DNA from: Oceanimonas sp052119705
GTDB taxonomy: Bacteria; Pseudomonadota; Gammaproteobacteria; Enterobacterales; Aeromonadaceae
Assembly (NCBI RefSeq): GCF_052119705.1
Contig: NZ_JBGQOP010000012.1
Coordinates: 1-64,000, forward strand
Length of the DNA: 64,000 bases
Direction of reading: 5' to 3'
In this document: in pieces, positions 53,351 to 62,258 of the stretch
How the letters are laid out: each line of letters begins with the position of its first letter
Position numbering within the stretch: position 1 is the stretch's first letter
Notes under the pieces: generated by a model
What the model was told of the DNA's origin: nothing
Databases searched by the model: none
Seen by the model: only the letters and a program-made list of their open reading frames with translations
Translations under genes and position numbers: made by a program

Positions 53351-55585
53351 TTAATAGAAAAGAGGTCTGGCTAGATAGAAGAATATAGCGTTGTTTCCTC
53401 CCTCGGCATGCCCCACACCCAAATACACAGGTCCGATCGGCGTATCTGCGCCTAGAAATACACTGCCGGCAGCAATACCATCGGTACCTATATCCTCTTT
53501 ATCTTCCCAGACGCCGCCATATTCTAACGAGCCGCCGAGATACCAGTTTAATAGCCGAGAGGGTTGGAAACGTCGGTAGTAGAGTGCAGAGACCACTGCC
53601 GCTTGCTGGCCGCTTAATGAATTATCAGCAAAGCCAGACAGATTGAGGAAGCCACCTAAGCGATAACGATCCTGGATTTCGGCTGTGCCGCTCACCGTCG
53701 TGTTCACAAATCCACCTAGGCCAAAAATATGCTCGTCAGCTATGGTAAAGAACTGATTGCCGCCCACGGTAAACTGATCGAAACTGGTATCATTACCAAG
53801 GTCCTCACGCGCAGTACTATATTCCAAGCGACTGAGCCAACCATCACTGGGGAAGTCGAAATTATCCAGTCGGTCAAAAAAAAGACTGCCGTAAATTTTT
53901 GATGTATCAAAACTAAATTCCGGCAACTGGGGCAGCCCTGTTTCTAGCTTAACCTGCCCCGTATTATAGCGATAACCCAGTCGTGCCTCACTGTAAACAC
54001 TGATTTCTCGGCCAAAAGCTAAATCAGCTTGCCCGTTATAAACGCGATAATCGGCGACATTTTTTAGGTCTGCGTCATAGATACCTATATTCTGCACACC
54101 ATAGCGCAGGCTGGTATCAACAAAATATCGCGACAGCGTGTCCAGCGGTTGGTACCACTCGCCTACAATCAAAGGCTCAGCGCCCAGCTGAGTACCAAGG
54201 CGCAGCTCACCGTTCAAGGGGTTAATGCCAGTACGTAAGTAGGCAAGCCCCAAATTATAGCTACTCTGACCCAGCTCATCGCTGGATAGCTGGAGACCTA
54301 ATTGGAGATAGTTAGGTCCCCAACTGCGGGCTTGAGCATCGACTAATAGCCCCGTTTGGTTATCCTCTTCGATAATGTCGTATTGCACGGTTTGGAATAG
54401 ATCCAGCCCATAAATGGTACTGAGATCCTGATTTAGCAATAACGGATCTAAGGTCTCACCAATAGGTTGATGCAGTCGGTCACGGACCATACCATCACTG
54501 ACGTTTGAGTCGTTTTCGACGCGAATAAAATTCACGACTGGCAGCTGTTTAGCGGGACGGGCACTGCGCATCGCCAGATAATCTTGATATCTAGATACTG
54601 ATAAGGACAAACCGGTCAGCTTAGCTCGCTGTGTGTCTGCGGCCTCCTGTCCTTTCACTATTGCCTCTTGGGATCGCGTAAAATCACTGCTGGTAATATC
54701 GCCCAGTTTGGGCACGATCAATACATCACGTCCAGTTAAGGTGGCAATCTGGCGGTCGGCATTGACGCGGGTTAAAATCGAAGTCAGCTGCAGGGTGATC
54801 TGGAATAAATTATCTACATCCTCGCCCGGCATATAAGGGCTACTAATATCGACGGCAATCACAATGTCGGCGCCCATATCACGTACTACATCTATGGGGA
54901 TATTGTCGGTGATGCCACCGTCCACCAGCAATTTACCGTCAATTTTAGTAGCCGCAAATGCGCCGGGCACAGACATACTGGCGCGCATGGCGGTGGCCAG
55001 ATCGCCGGAGCTCAGTACCACTTTAGTGCCCGTTTCAATGTCTGAGGCAACCGCGCGAAAGGGAATATACAGCTTATCAAAGTCCGTGGTGGTCGAGATG
55101 GGTAAGGTGAGTTCACGTAACGCCAGATCGAACTTTTGCCCTTGAACAGCACCGGTCGGAAACTTCAATTCACCCTGGTCTGTAATGCCGGGCTTAGCTT
55201 TGACAAAGTACAAATTGTCATCGCGTTTGCGACGAAACGAGCGATCTTTACGCGGGGGATCGTCATTAAAAATATGCTCCCAGTCCATGGTCTTGAGTGT
55301 GGCTTCTATCTCGTCCACCGTCATGCCTGATGCGTATAAGCCGCCAATAATAGAACCCATGCTGGTGCCGGCTATGTAGTCGATAGGGATATGCATTTGT
55401 TCAAGTACTCTGATCACTCCCACATGGGCCGTGCCACGGGCACCGCCACCGCTTAATGCCAAGCCAATTTTGGGCCTAGCACCCGATTCAGTTTGTGCCA
55501 CGCTCGAGCATGAAAAAAATACGCTACCTAAAACCAAACACACACCCAGCACTAATCCATTGCAGGTAATATTTAGGGTTTTCAT
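53351..55585 (-). CDS. PlpD-type patatin phospholipase autotransporter (type Vd)
   Basis: A 744-residue protein with signal peptide (about residues 1-30), patatin domain (oxyanion GGGARG 46-51, nucleophile Ser75 in GTSMG, catalytic Asp222 in DGG), a POTRA-like linker (about 370-430: VVNFIRVENDSNVSDGMVRD) and a BamA/Omp85-type 16-strand barrel (about 440-744) ending RPLFY. This domain order is PlpD of Pseudomonas, which secretes its own lipase domain (type Vd). It should hydrolyse phospholipids at the cell surface or outside. GGAG precedes ATG 55585. Confidence 0.9.
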   Translation of the reverse strand: MKTLNITCNGLVLGVCLVLGSVFFSCSSVAQTESGARPKIGLALSGGGARGTAHVGVIRVLEQMHIPIDYIAGTSMGSIIGGLYASGMTVDEIEATLKTMDWEHIFNDDPPRKDRSFRRKRDDNLYFVKAKPGITDQGELKFPTGAVQGQKFDLALRELTLPISTTTDFDKLYIPFRAVASDIETGTKVVLSSGDLATAMRASMSVPGAFAATKIDGKLLVDGGITDNIPIDVVRDMGADIVIAVDISSPYMPGEDVDNLFQITLQLTSILTRVNADRQIATLTGRDVLIVPKLGDITSSDFTRSQEAIVKGQEAADTQRAKLTGLSLSVSRYQDYLAMRSARPAKQLPVVNFIRVENDSNVSDGMVRDRLHQPIGETLDPLLLNQDLSTIYGLDLFQTVQYDIIEEDNQTGLLVDAQARSWGPNYLQLGLQLSSDELGQSSYNLGLAYLRTGINPLNGELRLGTQLGAEPLIVGEWYQPLDTLSRYFVDTSLRYGVQNIGIYDADLKNVADYRVYNGQADLAFGREISVYSEARLGYRYNTGQVKLETGLPQLPEFSFDTSKIYGSLFFDRLDNFDFPSDGWLSRLEYSTAREDLGNDTSFDQFTVGGNQFFTIADEHIFGLGGFVNTTVSGTAEIQDRYRLGGFLNLSGFADNSLSGQQAAVVSALYYRRFQPSRLLNWYLGGSLEYGGVWEDKEDIGTDGIAAGSVFLGADTPIGPVYLGVGHAEGGNNAIFFYLARPLFY

Positions 55586-55955
55586 GGCAATCTCCAGACC
55601 ATATTGTATTTGGACAAGCACAACCGAAAACTATCACTCAGCGCATCACAAACCCAAAATCTTAAAAGTAAGATATAGAATATTTTTTATTATCGTAGTT
55701 TTTGGCTAATCGAATACTAGTTGAGGATGCTGCCCCTTGCTTAATTTCTTTAGCTTGGTTTCCCGCCATTCCCGCACTGCATCTTCCCTCGAGAGTATTC
55801 AGTTTTATTAAGTGGCTGGTGTTTATTATTAGCCTTTTCGCTACTGACGTTTTGAGTGCGCCTAGCTTTATTCTATCTGCAGAAGATTTAAGCCAAGACT
55901 ACACTTGATTCGACCCCGCTCGGCTTTATAGCCCTACCTATAAAGGTGCCATCCT
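55586..55955. other. 370-bp divergent promoter region
   Basis: Lies between the divergent PlpD and DUF2092 genes. A short open frame at 55702-55908 has no ribosome site. AT-rich around 55670-55700; no binding site recognised. Confidence 0.5.
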
Positions 55956-56768
55956 ATGTTTAAACAACCGACCTGTTATTCGCGCGTCACCGCAAGCCAG
56001 ATGCTAACTGGCGTTCTTGCGCTATTTTTCGTACTCGGCTCGCCGCTCACGACTGCTGATGAAAACGATGCTAAACAATTACTTAAAAACATGTCCGATT
56101 ATCTGGATGCCCAGCAAGCCTACTCGTTTGACTACGATGCTGTACTAGACATAGTCACAGCTGACAACCAAATCATCGGCATCGCCAGTTCAGGTTCAGC
56201 TTCCCTGCAAAGACCCAATAAACTTTACGCCACGCGCTTTGGCGGTTTCGCCAATGTGGAGATGAGTTTCGACGGTAAAACGCTGAGCGTATTAGGCAAA
56301 GATGCCAATCAGTATGCGCAAATGAAAATAGAGGGAGATACTGACAAGCTGATTGATGAACTCAAAAATGTCTATCACGTCCCTATGCCCGCCGCAGACT
56401 TACTGTTAACTAATACCTCTGTGGTGCTCTTAGAAAACGTGACTGATATAAAAGACTTAGGCACAGGCGTAGTGAACGGCGTGGAGTGTGACTCTTTGGC
56501 CTTTCGTACCGACGAAGTGGACTGGCAAATTTGGATTGCTCAAGGCGACACCCCCTATCCCGTTAGATATGTGATTACCTCCAAACAAGTAAAAAATGGC
56601 CCGCAATACAGCATACAAACCCGTAATTGGCAAACGGGCGATGCGGTAGCGGCACGGGATTACAGCTTTAAAAATCGCACGGATGCCGCTTTGGTTAAGT
56701 TAGAAAAACTGTCTGACGCCAGTCACTTACCAGAAAACTTCAAGCACAGTGAAGGAGCAGCACAATGA
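55956..56768 (+). CDS. DUF2092-type exported protein
   Basis: A 270-residue protein with a signal peptide (LTGVLALFFVLGSPLTTA). DAKQLLKNMSDYLDAQQAYS, SGSASLQRPNKLYATRFGGF and DWQIWIAQGDTPYPVRYVIT match DUF2092, a periplasmic LolA/LppX-like fold thought to carry a lipid or hydrophobic molecule. AAGG lies about ten bases before the ATG. Its stop overlaps the next start (ATGA), so the pair is coupled. It diverges from PlpD. Confidence 0.82.
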   Translation: MFKQPTCYSRVTASQMLTGVLALFFVLGSPLTTADENDAKQLLKNMSDYLDAQQAYSFDYDAVLDIVTADNQIIGIASSGSASLQRPNKLYATRFGGFANVEMSFDGKTLSVLGKDANQYAQMKIEGDTDKLIDELKNVYHVPMPAADLLLTNTSVVLLENVTDIKDLGTGVVNGVECDSLAFRTDEVDWQIWIAQGDTPYPVRYVITSKQVKNGPQYSIQTRNWQTGDAVAARDYSFKNRTDAALVKLEKLSDASHLPENFKHSEGAAQ

Positions 56769-56977
56769 ATAAACTCAAACGAATTGGCCTGACAGTAGTG
56801 ATGGCTGTTATTGGCTTTGCGGGTGCAGAAATGGGCGCTCAGTTATCCATTCCAGGTTTTGAAAGCCCTATATCCTCGGCGCAAGCTCGGGTGGGTAGGC
56901 CGCTAACCCCAGTGAGCGTGGCAGGCGTAGCTCGCAGAACCGTAAGACGCTGTGCGGTAGGTGTGTATAATTGCTAA
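56765..56977 (+). CDS. small exported protein coupled to DUF2092
   Basis: A 70-residue protein with an N-terminal hydrophobic helix (about residues 7-27; signal or anchor) and a basic C-terminus VAGVARRTVRRCAVGVYNC with two cysteines. It overlaps the DUF2092 gene by four bases. No named family; the coupling suggests that it works with the DUF2092 protein. Strong terminator follows at 57063. Confidence 0.7.
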   Translation: MNKLKRIGLTVVMAVIGFAGAEMGAQLSIPGFESPISSAQARVGRPLTPVSVAGVARRTVRRCAVGVYNC

Positions 56978-57062
56978 TTAACATCTATCAATAATTCCAT
57001 GAAGCGCTCGGCCTCTAACAACGTTTGGGTAAGCGCGTACATATTTGAGTACGAATTAAATT

Positions 57063-57107
57063 AAAAAGCAGCTAAATAAAGTTAACTCACTTATTTAGCT
57101 GCTTTTT
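57063..57107. terminator. bidirectional rho-independent terminator
   Basis: A 17-bp perfect stem (AAAAAGCAGCTAAATAA / TTATTTAGCTGCTTTTT) with an 11-base loop. T runs on both strands serve the small exported gene (+) and galE (-). Confidence 0.92.
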
Positions 57108-57233
57108 TGCATGAGTAATGGGTTACCGATAGCTTATGACTAACTTACGGTGTCAATACAGGCCTTTATTTGACTGCATGCTTTACCCGCCACTAACAGC
57201 CGACCATGCAACACCGTTTTTAAACTCTGCCGA

Positions 57234-58244
57234 CTAAAACCCACTGGGGTTTTGCGACTGCCAACGCCACGCATCAGTCATCATTTGTGCTAGGCCACGT
57301 TCGGCTTGCCAGCCCAGCTCAAGTCGCGCTTTAGTCGGATCGGCCCAACACTCGGCAACATCACCTAGCCGACGAGGTACTAGGTTAAACGGCACCGGCT
57401 GACCACTGGCCTGTTCAAAGGCTTTCACCATTTGCAGCACCGAATAGCCCTGCCCTGTGCCCAGATTATAAATGCTAACGCCTGTGTGTTTGGCAATACG
57501 TATGAGCGCTTTTAGGTGGCCCTTCGCCAAATCCATCACATGAATGTAGTCACGCACGCCTGTGCCATCTAAGGTCGCGTAATCATGTCCAAACACCGCC
57601 AAGGCGGTTAATTTCCCTAACGCCACTTGGCTAATATAAGGCAGTAAATTACAGGGAATACCGTTTGGGTTTTCCCCGATCAAGCCCGACTCATGGGCAC
57701 CTACCGGATTAAAATAACGCAGCAAGGCCATCGCCCAACGCGAGTCCGAGTTGGCCACATCTTGCAGTATTTTTTCGACTACGAGTTTAGAGGTGCCATA
57801 GGGATTCGTTGTTCCTCCCACGGCGCAGTCTTCGGTAATCGGCATGCACTGAGGTTCGCCATACACAGTGGCAGACGAGCTGAATACCAGCTTGAACACC
57901 CCCGCTTTTTGCATGGCATTCACCAGCACTAAGGTGCCATTTACGTTGTTATCATAATAACGCAGTGGCTGAGCCACACTCTCGCCCACGGCTTTTAGAC
58001 CGGCAAAGTGCATGACGGCATCAATGCTGTGCTCGTGAAATAACCTATCAAGCAAAACCGCATCACGAATATCACCTTCTACAAAATGAGGCAGCTGACC
58101 GGTGATCCTCATCACACGCCGCAATGACTCTTTTGAGGCATTACATAAGTTATCCAATATCAACACCTGCTGGCCATCGTTGAGCAATTCCACCAGCGTA
58201 TGTGAGCCAATGTAACCGACTCCTCCTGTTATCAAAATCGTCAT
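57234..58244 (-). CDS. galE: UDP-hexose 4-epimerase (GalE/PelX type)
   Basis: A 336-residue SDR epimerase with NAD motif GGVGYIG and catalytic Ser124, Tyr149 and Lys153 at the same numbers as in E. coli GalE. Where E. coli GalE has Tyr299 (which restricts the pocket to UDP-glucose), this protein has Cys299 in DVAECWADP. A small residue there lets GalE-type enzymes accept UDP-GlcNAc (known for human GALE and for PelX). It lies 120 bases downstream of pelG, so making UDP-GalNAc for Pel is a likely role. AGGAG precedes the ATG. It may also serve galactose metabolism. Confidence 0.93.
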   Translation of the reverse strand: MTILITGGVGYIGSHTLVELLNDGQQVLILDNLCNASKESLRRVMRITGQLPHFVEGDIRDAVLLDRLFHEHSIDAVMHFAGLKAVGESVAQPLRYYDNNVNGTLVLVNAMQKAGVFKLVFSSSATVYGEPQCMPITEDCAVGGTTNPYGTSKLVVEKILQDVANSDSRWAMALLRYFNPVGAHESGLIGENPNGIPCNLLPYISQVALGKLTALAVFGHDYATLDGTGVRDYIHVMDLAKGHLKALIRIAKHTGVSIYNLGTGQGYSVLQMVKAFEQASGQPVPFNLVPRRLGDVAECWADPTKARLELGWQAERGLAQMMTDAWRWQSQNPSGF

Positions 58245-58364
58245 CTTTTACTCCTTTAAAATCCTACGATTTATAGACTTCAGCTACTGATAATCATCAG
58301 GCATGCCACACATTAACGACACACAGACTACTGGCGTTATGTTCGTTTAGCGCTCTAACGATAG

Positions 58365-59738
58365 TTAAGAAGGCTGTAACATAAAGGTTCGATACTCCAA
58401 GTCGTTAAACTGTTTGTTGAGCATCACCAAGCCTACCAGTGTGGTTGCTAACATAGTGATGGCAAACCCATAGCCATAAAAAATGGGCCCAAGATCAATG
58501 CTGACATTGGCCAGCGCTAGGTTGCTACACATCATCAACAAGGTCAGGCATAAGGCGCCATACCGGCGGTCGAGATAGTACATGACGTTCAAAATTGCCA
58601 TCACCAACACCTGCAGGCTGACGCCGACCAACATAATGTGAAACAGATGCAGATAGGTGAGATCTATGTGCAGTAAGCTCAAAATATCCTCGGCGCAGAG
58701 CAGCAGTAATATCAGCGCCATCCCCTGTACCTTAAAAATGGCATAAATGCTCTGCTGGCAAGACAGCACCATGTTATCTCTCAGTTGGCGAATGCGCGTT
58801 AAGGTGGCCCCTTTTCTAACGGTGGCATAGAACGTCAGGCAGGCATGAGCAAAGCTGGTTTCCATGCGCAGCATGAATACCGCCATGCCGGGTACAATCG
58901 CCAGATAGGCAATGAAGATAGGTAAATCATAAATGTAGGAGGCGCGAAATGGCGCTATGACGACATGAGATGTTTCCTCACGAAACCAGAACACGAACTT
59001 GTCTAGCCAGACCCCGAGGTTATAGAAGACACCGCAGGCCATCAGCGAATAAAACGCTTTGCTAGGATGCAAAAAATCAAATGCTATTAGCTGTCGAGCA
59101 GGAAAATCCCTCAGCACAAAAAACAGAAACGTAAAGGTCAGTAAGGCTTGGCAAAAGCAGAAAATCAGTAGCAAACCGAGCAGGTTAAGCTTAGGAATGG
59201 TCAGGCTCAGCACTATCATCAGAGCATAACTCAACGCCATCGCGAGTAAGATCCGGTAGTATTTTTTCATCCCACTGAGAAAAATAATAAGCAGCCACTG
59301 GTTACACAAGAGCACCAAGCTAGTAAAAGTGGTCACTTTCATCATGGGGGTCAGGGTATCGGCGGCGCTCATCACGACGATGCCAACCAAGCTGGCAAGT
59401 ACACTGGTCACTAGCATGGCACCCAGTAAGTTAGGCAGTACCTGATCGTCTTCTTTGGCATAGAGCCGGTCGGAAATAAAGCGGGTGAGTAATAGCTGAA
59501 AAATACCGCTGATGATCAAGGAGCCGGCCATCAGATAGGTGACGATAATGAGAAACTGAATAATCTCATAGGTTGGAAAGGCCGAGCCCATACCAAGCAA
59601 ACCTATGGTCAGCAACGCCAGAATAGAGACAACCCAAGGTCCTGAGCTAATAATACCCGCCAAGCCATAAGCTTCTACTACGCAAAGCAGCGTATTTCTC
59701 TTGAGTATTTTACGCAGTTCAAAGCCGATTCCCGCCAT
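58365..59738 (-). CDS. pelG: Pel polysaccharide inner-membrane protein PelG
   Basis: A 457-residue protein with about 12 membrane helices, of the Wzx-like polysaccharide-exporter fold: MAGIGFELRKILKRNTLL at the start, then AYGLAGIISSGPWVVSILAL. PelG forms the inner-membrane export complex with PelD and PelE. AGGAGG lies seven bases before ATG 59738, which sits 20 bases inside pelF; the longer frame to 59825 is not needed. Last pel gene in the order. Confidence 0.93.
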   Translation of the reverse strand: MAGIGFELRKILKRNTLLCVVEAYGLAGIISSGPWVVSILALLTIGLLGMGSAFPTYEIIQFLIIVTYLMAGSLIISGIFQLLLTRFISDRLYAKEDDQVLPNLLGAMLVTSVLASLVGIVVMSAADTLTPMMKVTTFTSLVLLCNQWLLIIFLSGMKKYYRILLAMALSYALMIVLSLTIPKLNLLGLLLIFCFCQALLTFTFLFFVLRDFPARQLIAFDFLHPSKAFYSLMACGVFYNLGVWLDKFVFWFREETSHVVIAPFRASYIYDLPIFIAYLAIVPGMAVFMLRMETSFAHACLTFYATVRKGATLTRIRQLRDNMVLSCQQSIYAIFKVQGMALILLLLCAEDILSLLHIDLTYLHLFHIMLVGVSLQVLVMAILNVMYYLDRRYGALCLTLLMMCSNLALANVSIDLGPIFYGYGFAITMLATTLVGLVMLNKQFNDLEYRTFMLQPS

Positions 59739-61233
59739 GGATAGCCTCCTGATAAAGTGTGCGGTAGGCGCCGTACATATCTGCTTCATGGTAATAGCGA
59801 GTGACGCGTTGCTTACCAATATCACCGGTTTTTTGCCATTGGGCGGTATTGGTCAAGGTGTCTATGATGGCGTGTGCCGCCTGTGCTGGATTAGCAATCT
59901 GAATAATGGTGCCTGCCGCTCCCAAAGCAGCATCTTCTCCGCTTGCGCCATCAATAATTTCGCTACAGGCCCCCACTTGCGTAGTAATACAAGGTATGCC
60001 TGAGGCCATGGCCTCCAGCAGCACCAAGGGCTGAGCTTCGCTGATGGAGGTGAGCATGACCACCCCAAGCTTAGGCATCATCTCAGCCACATTCTGGCTA
60101 CCCAGCAATTTGATATGCTCCGTTAGCCCTAAGCTTTCAATCAGTAGCTCGCACTCGCGTACATAAGCGGGATCTTCTGCCGTGGGCCCAATAATCCAGC
60201 CTTGTAGCGCGGGCAAGACTTCGACGGCTCCCCGAATGGCACGCACAAAGGTTTTGATATCCTTGATCGGCACCACGCGCCCGATAAGCCCTACCACTAA
60301 CGGCGGCGTAGTCGGTCGTTGAGCGTAGGCGTTGGCAAAACGCTCGACATCTATGCCATTGACGATCACCTTGGTTTTTTCTATTGGTGCGCCATCTGAG
60401 TGTTGCCGATGGCGGTTGCCTTCGAACAAGGAAATAATGTTGTCGGCCTGATGATAGGCGGTAAGCCCCAACTGTTCGAAAAAGCGGACCCAAGTTTTTC
60501 GGGTCTGGCCCATGTCTTTGTGCATGCTGGTATCAATCAGGCTGTGCCGGTCAGGGATCCAACTCGCTTGAGCCAAATCGATTTTTCGCTCCTTGGTGTA
60601 AATGCCGTGCTCGGTAATGATGAAGGGCCGTTTGGTTTTTTGCTTGCAAAGCGCGCCTAATAAACCGGCATAACCGGTAGAAAGAGTATGAAAAACCTGA
60701 GCGTCGGGCAGGTTTCTCGCAATGTGTGCCAGCGTAAATAAAGGTTGATGGACATTGCGATAGGTCCAGAAATAATCGACAAAAGACTGGTCGGGTGAGG
60801 TATGCAAGTAGCGCTTGCTCAGTACGTCCCAAGAAGCGCGGCTGCAGAGAAAGTCCTCCAAAGACAGCCGCTGATGCTTGCCAAGCTGTGAAAACAAGCC
60901 CTCCAATAATTCGGCGCTAATTGGCCCAGAGGCGTCTTCCAAATAAGAGATAAGTTGTTCCCATTGCTGGAATATAGCGGCGTCACCCGCGCGCGGTTTG
61001 GGCGGCGTTTGCTTGGGCGTATGAAACAAGTAATGTGCTTCAAAGCCAACCACGTTGTTCGGTAACTCATAGGCAGGCGCCCCGTAAGACTCAGGCTTGC
61101 CACCCAAAAAAATAAGATGGAAGCTGTACTCAGGCAAACCGCTGATAATTTGATGCAGCCAGCAAGAAACGCCCCCCCGCACATAAGGGTAAGTCCCCTC
61201 TAGTAATAGACAGATATCAACTTTTTTGGTCAT
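59719..61233 (-). CDS. pelF: Pel polysaccharide glycosyltransferase PelF (GT4)
   Basis: A 504-residue GT-B glycosyltransferase. Start DICLLLEGTYPYVRGGVSCW is the PelF signature; the donor part has GLIGRVVPIKDIKTFVRA and the GT4 E-x7-E motif in EAQPLVLLEAMASG. It polymerises the Pel chain in the cytoplasm from UDP-linked sugars (GalNAc/GlcNAc). ATG 61233 overlaps the pelE stop (ATGA) and has AGGAG eight bases upstream; the longer frame starts with TTG. Confidence 0.94.
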   Translation of the reverse strand: MTKKVDICLLLEGTYPYVRGGVSCWLHQIISGLPEYSFHLIFLGGKPESYGAPAYELPNNVVGFEAHYLFHTPKQTPPKPRAGDAAIFQQWEQLISYLEDASGPISAELLEGLFSQLGKHQRLSLEDFLCSRASWDVLSKRYLHTSPDQSFVDYFWTYRNVHQPLFTLAHIARNLPDAQVFHTLSTGYAGLLGALCKQKTKRPFIITEHGIYTKERKIDLAQASWIPDRHSLIDTSMHKDMGQTRKTWVRFFEQLGLTAYHQADNIISLFEGNRHRQHSDGAPIEKTKVIVNGIDVERFANAYAQRPTTPPLVVGLIGRVVPIKDIKTFVRAIRGAVEVLPALQGWIIGPTAEDPAYVRECELLIESLGLTEHIKLLGSQNVAEMMPKLGVVMLTSISEAQPLVLLEAMASGIPCITTQVGACSEIIDGASGEDAALGAAGTIIQIANPAQAAHAIIDTLTNTAQWQKTGDIGKQRVTRYYHEADMYGAYRTLYQEAIHGGNRL

Positions 61234-62258
61234 AACCAATACTCCTTGAGCTGAGCTAATTGGTTGTTATTATTATCCGCCAAAGCAAAGAGATAGGCTC
61301 GAACCTGACCATAGTCCTTTGCCAGATAAGCGGCCTCAGCCAAATAAGGCAGCACCAGATCCAGCCTTAAACCTTGCTCCAAGGCATGCGTTAAATAAGG
61401 AAGGGCTTCCTCGGCTCGCCGTTGTGCTAGTAGCACTCGGCCCAGCAACAGGCCATAGGCCCCACGACGAGTATCTGCAAGTGAGCGCCTAAGATACTGC
61501 TCGGCTTGGGTGAGGTAGTGTTTTTTTAAGATACCTTCCGCAATACCCAAGTAGCACAGCTCCCAGTAATGCTGGGCTATGTCGTAAGCTAGATCATGAG
61601 CGGTGGTGTGGGCTTGAGAAGGAGTTACAGCGAGAATGGAGCCATGTTCAGTATCTGCCAACAGCTGCTCATAGCGCTGTTGGCAGCGAGAAATTTGTTC
61701 GTTAATGCTATTTTCAATGGTTTCCAGCGCCGCATACGCCAACAAACGCGTGTCATCAGAGACATCTTTTAGCGCCAGTTGGAGCAAAGGCACAGACTGT
61801 TGGCGAGGCAGTAGGCTAATAGCAGACACGGCCTGACAGCGCTGCTCTGGCGAGTCATGGTACAGCAGTATATTTCTCAGCGATCCCGTTCCGAATTGAG
61901 TCTGGGTCATCAGATCCCTAGAGCTTGGCGGCAGTGCTAATGCCTCTATGGACTGCCACTGGTATTGCTGCTGTAGCTTAGGAAAATACCCTGCCAGCAA
62001 TATTGAACACGCCATGCCCACTATGCCGACCACTGGCAGCAACAAGCTAAATAACAGCAAGGCGCAAAATGATCCCCACCGCGGTTCGCTGTATTTTTTC
62101 GGCAGTATCAAGCAGCACCAGCCTGTAAAGCTGAGGCAAGCCAGTCCGTGGCACGCCAACGGCCACCACCAATCTGATAGTGTTAGAGGAGTGCTGGCCA
62201 GCAGATAAAGACCGAGGCTTTCAACGGCTATGGCCTGCATTAACAGCAAGATTTTCAT
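61230..62258 (-). CDS. pelE: Pel polysaccharide protein PelE
   Basis: A 342-residue protein: two to three N-terminal helices (MKILLLMQAIAVESLGLYLL and CALLLFSLLLPVVGIVGMAC), then a cytoplasmic helical TPR-like region (LTQAEQYLRRSL, RAEEALPYLTHALEQG). PelE assembles with PelD and PelG. The start is ATG 62258 with GGAG six bases upstream, 38 bp inside pelD; a frame extending to 62510 is an overlap artefact. Length is close to the P. aeruginosa protein (329). Confidence 0.9.
   Translation of the reverse strand: MKILLLMQAIAVESLGLYLLASTPLTLSDWWWPLACHGLACLSFTGWCCLILPKKYSEPRWGSFCALLLFSLLLPVVGIVGMACSILLAGYFPKLQQQYQWQSIEALALPPSSRDLMTQTQFGTGSLRNILLYHDSPEQRCQAVSAISLLPRQQSVPLLQLALKDVSDDTRLLAYAALETIENSINEQISRCQQRYEQLLADTEHGSILAVTPSQAHTTAHDLAYDIAQHYWELCYLGIAEGILKKHYLTQAEQYLRRSLADTRRGAYGLLLGRVLLAQRRAEEALPYLTHALEQGLRLDLVLPYLAEAAYLAKDYGQVRAYLFALADNNNNQLAQLKEYWL

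Noticed and set aside
55702..55908. A 68-codon plus frame in the PlpD/DUF2092 divergent region
   Set aside because: No ribosome site, no family, and it overlaps the expected promoters.
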